NCBI GenBank assembly: GCA_026413225.1
Contig: CM048552.1
Coordinates: 183,678,053 to 183,742,052 of the forward strand
Direction of reading: 5' to 3'
Source of the DNA: Otis tarda
Lineage: Eukaryota; Chordata; Aves; Otidiformes; Otididae
Length of the DNA stretch: 64,000 bases
Part shown: positions 62,836 through 64,000 of the stretch, one piece after another
Layout of the letters: each line of letters begins with the position of its first letter
Position numbering within the stretch: position 1 is the stretch's first letter
Position numbers and translations under genes: made by a program
Notes under the pieces: generated by a model
Told to the model about the DNA's origin: nothing
Databases searched by the model: none
Seen by the model: only the letters and a program-made list of their open reading frames with translations

Positions 62836-64000
62836 CTGCAAAGAGCAAACAAAAAAAAAACAAAACAGAACAAAACAAGCACATTACTTGAGTATTTCAC
62901 ACAGTTATCTTTGATTTATTTGAAGGAGCATTTTATAAAGCTTCCGATGAGAAAAACAGATGGAGCATATAATTCTAACGAGTTTTTGCTCAAACCATTT
63001 TGAAACCAACATACTTAAGGCTTGATAGGCTGGCAAAAAAAAAGGAAAATAATAAGACTGGGTCATTATTTTTTAAATAATAAGATTAGAAAGTAGTTTC
63101 AAGGCATAAAAAGTGTACAGAATTGGCTCTCAAGAATAATAAACGATTTCATTTCCCATTCTTGTTGCTATTAATTTAAACTTCACAATATTTGCAAGTT
63201 GCCACTAGCTAAATAGTGTTTTGCTAATGATTACTTTTCAACGATATATTTTGAGCTGTTTGAGATGCCAAAGTGCTACTGTACGTTTCCTTCCTGAGGA
63301 AGTATCTAAACAAGTGATATGGCTCCTGGGTATGACGGAAAAAGAGGTGAAGAGAAGAACAGCTCTTTTATTAGCCAGCAGCAGGAAGAACTGAGGAGAC
63401 TGCCAATTCCAAATACATCATCTGAACCAAGACTTTTTTATCCTGCTGAATTAGCTTTTTGGGGAAAATCCAGGATTACATTGAGGATTGTAAAAATAAT
63501 TTCCAAGAGATTTAAGGAAGGTACTAGCTCATGTCTTGAGCCACAGTGAAATATGCAGTCGTTCATCCTGTGATTGGGCAAACACAGAAAGGAGGAGACA
63601 CCGCAGCTCTCCTGAGCCTATAAGCCGTGGAGGTACACTTAAATGAAGCACTCAGAACCATTTACTCTTTAGATAAATCTCTAAAGAGTCATGCTTTTAT
63701 TCTAACTTAATTCAGAGCAGATATCTGGGGCCAGGGGAGATGGGTAAAAATAAACAGAACTTTCCTCTGCATTCCTTGTTTTTTGCCAAAGAAGCTGGGG
63801 TTGATGTAACTGTTGATGATACAGCTGCGATCTTGAATGACAACAGTCCTAAAATCCAGGTGAAATGGAACGCTATTATGTTTTGATCAGGTGTCTGACT
63901 CAGAAGCGTGGGCAGACTGGGGTGGCTAGGTTACCTCCATCATCTTTTTGTCATGTGGCAGCAACAGCTAAACGGTGTGTGATTCAGTTCCTGACTTCTC
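62836..64000. other. No further exon identified; intronic or upstream sequence
   Basis: Minus-strand acceptors occur near 63029 and 63315, but the segments behind them either have no usable donor or would not reach phase 0 without a stop. The + strand frame at 63319-63549 (76 residues) resembles nothing known to me. Confidence 0.4.
63664..63689. repeat. 10-bp inverted repeat with 6-base loop
   Basis: ACTCTTTAGA and TCTAAAGAGT are exact reverse complements separated by TAAATC. It could form a short hairpin. There is no neighbouring feature to assign a role. Confidence 0.85.

Noticed and set aside
63319-63549. 76-codon + strand frame near the window end
   Set aside because: No homology recognised, no Kozak or splice evidence, opposite strand to the supported gene.

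Overview
The window reads as a bird nuclear genome segment. It is AT-rich and mostly non-coding, and it carries several CR1 LINE copies with the diagnostic octamer tail (ATTCTATG repeats) at the 3' end, plus one likely solo LTR. There are no bacterial-style gene clusters. Two CR1 copies (2983-6053 and 37704-38696) are nearly identical over most of their shared region, so CR1 was active fairly recently in this lineage.

Left part (1 to about 37.7 kb): no gene that I can support. It holds a 3.1 kb, 5'-truncated CR1 on the + strand with the end of ORF1 (esterase) and a broken ORF2 (endonuclease/reverse transcriptase). This copy abuts an older + strand CR1 (about 6063-7060), followed by a small inverted CR1 end (7109-7215). 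Further minus-strand CR1 pieces lie at about 29.47, 30.93-31.41 and 35.75-36.06 kb. A 28-bp perfect palindrome lies at 20666-20693.

Right part (about 38.8 to 62.8 kb or beyond): the 3' half of a minus-strand protein-coding gene split into short exons. Three exons (46073-46175, 42993-43078, 39608-39739) have canonical splice sites and agree in phase. They encode an uninterrupted 106-codon C-terminus ending in a stop, followed by an AT-rich 3' UTR with AATAAA signals near 38.80-38.86 kb. An exon at 62775-62835 and a possible 29-nt exon at 62593-62621 join in frame to this chain across a 16.4 kb intron. That intron contains a solo-LTR candidate with a 5-bp target duplication (52567-53038) and two CR1 pieces. 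I could not name the gene. Its last part looks like a compact helical, possibly winged-helix, domain.

The main new points are this exon chain, which is invisible to long-ORF methods; 8-9 bp target-site duplications flanking both young CR1 copies; and the near-coincidence between the 5' truncation point of one young CR1 and an internal deletion junction in the other. I saw no evidence of an undescribed multi-gene system.
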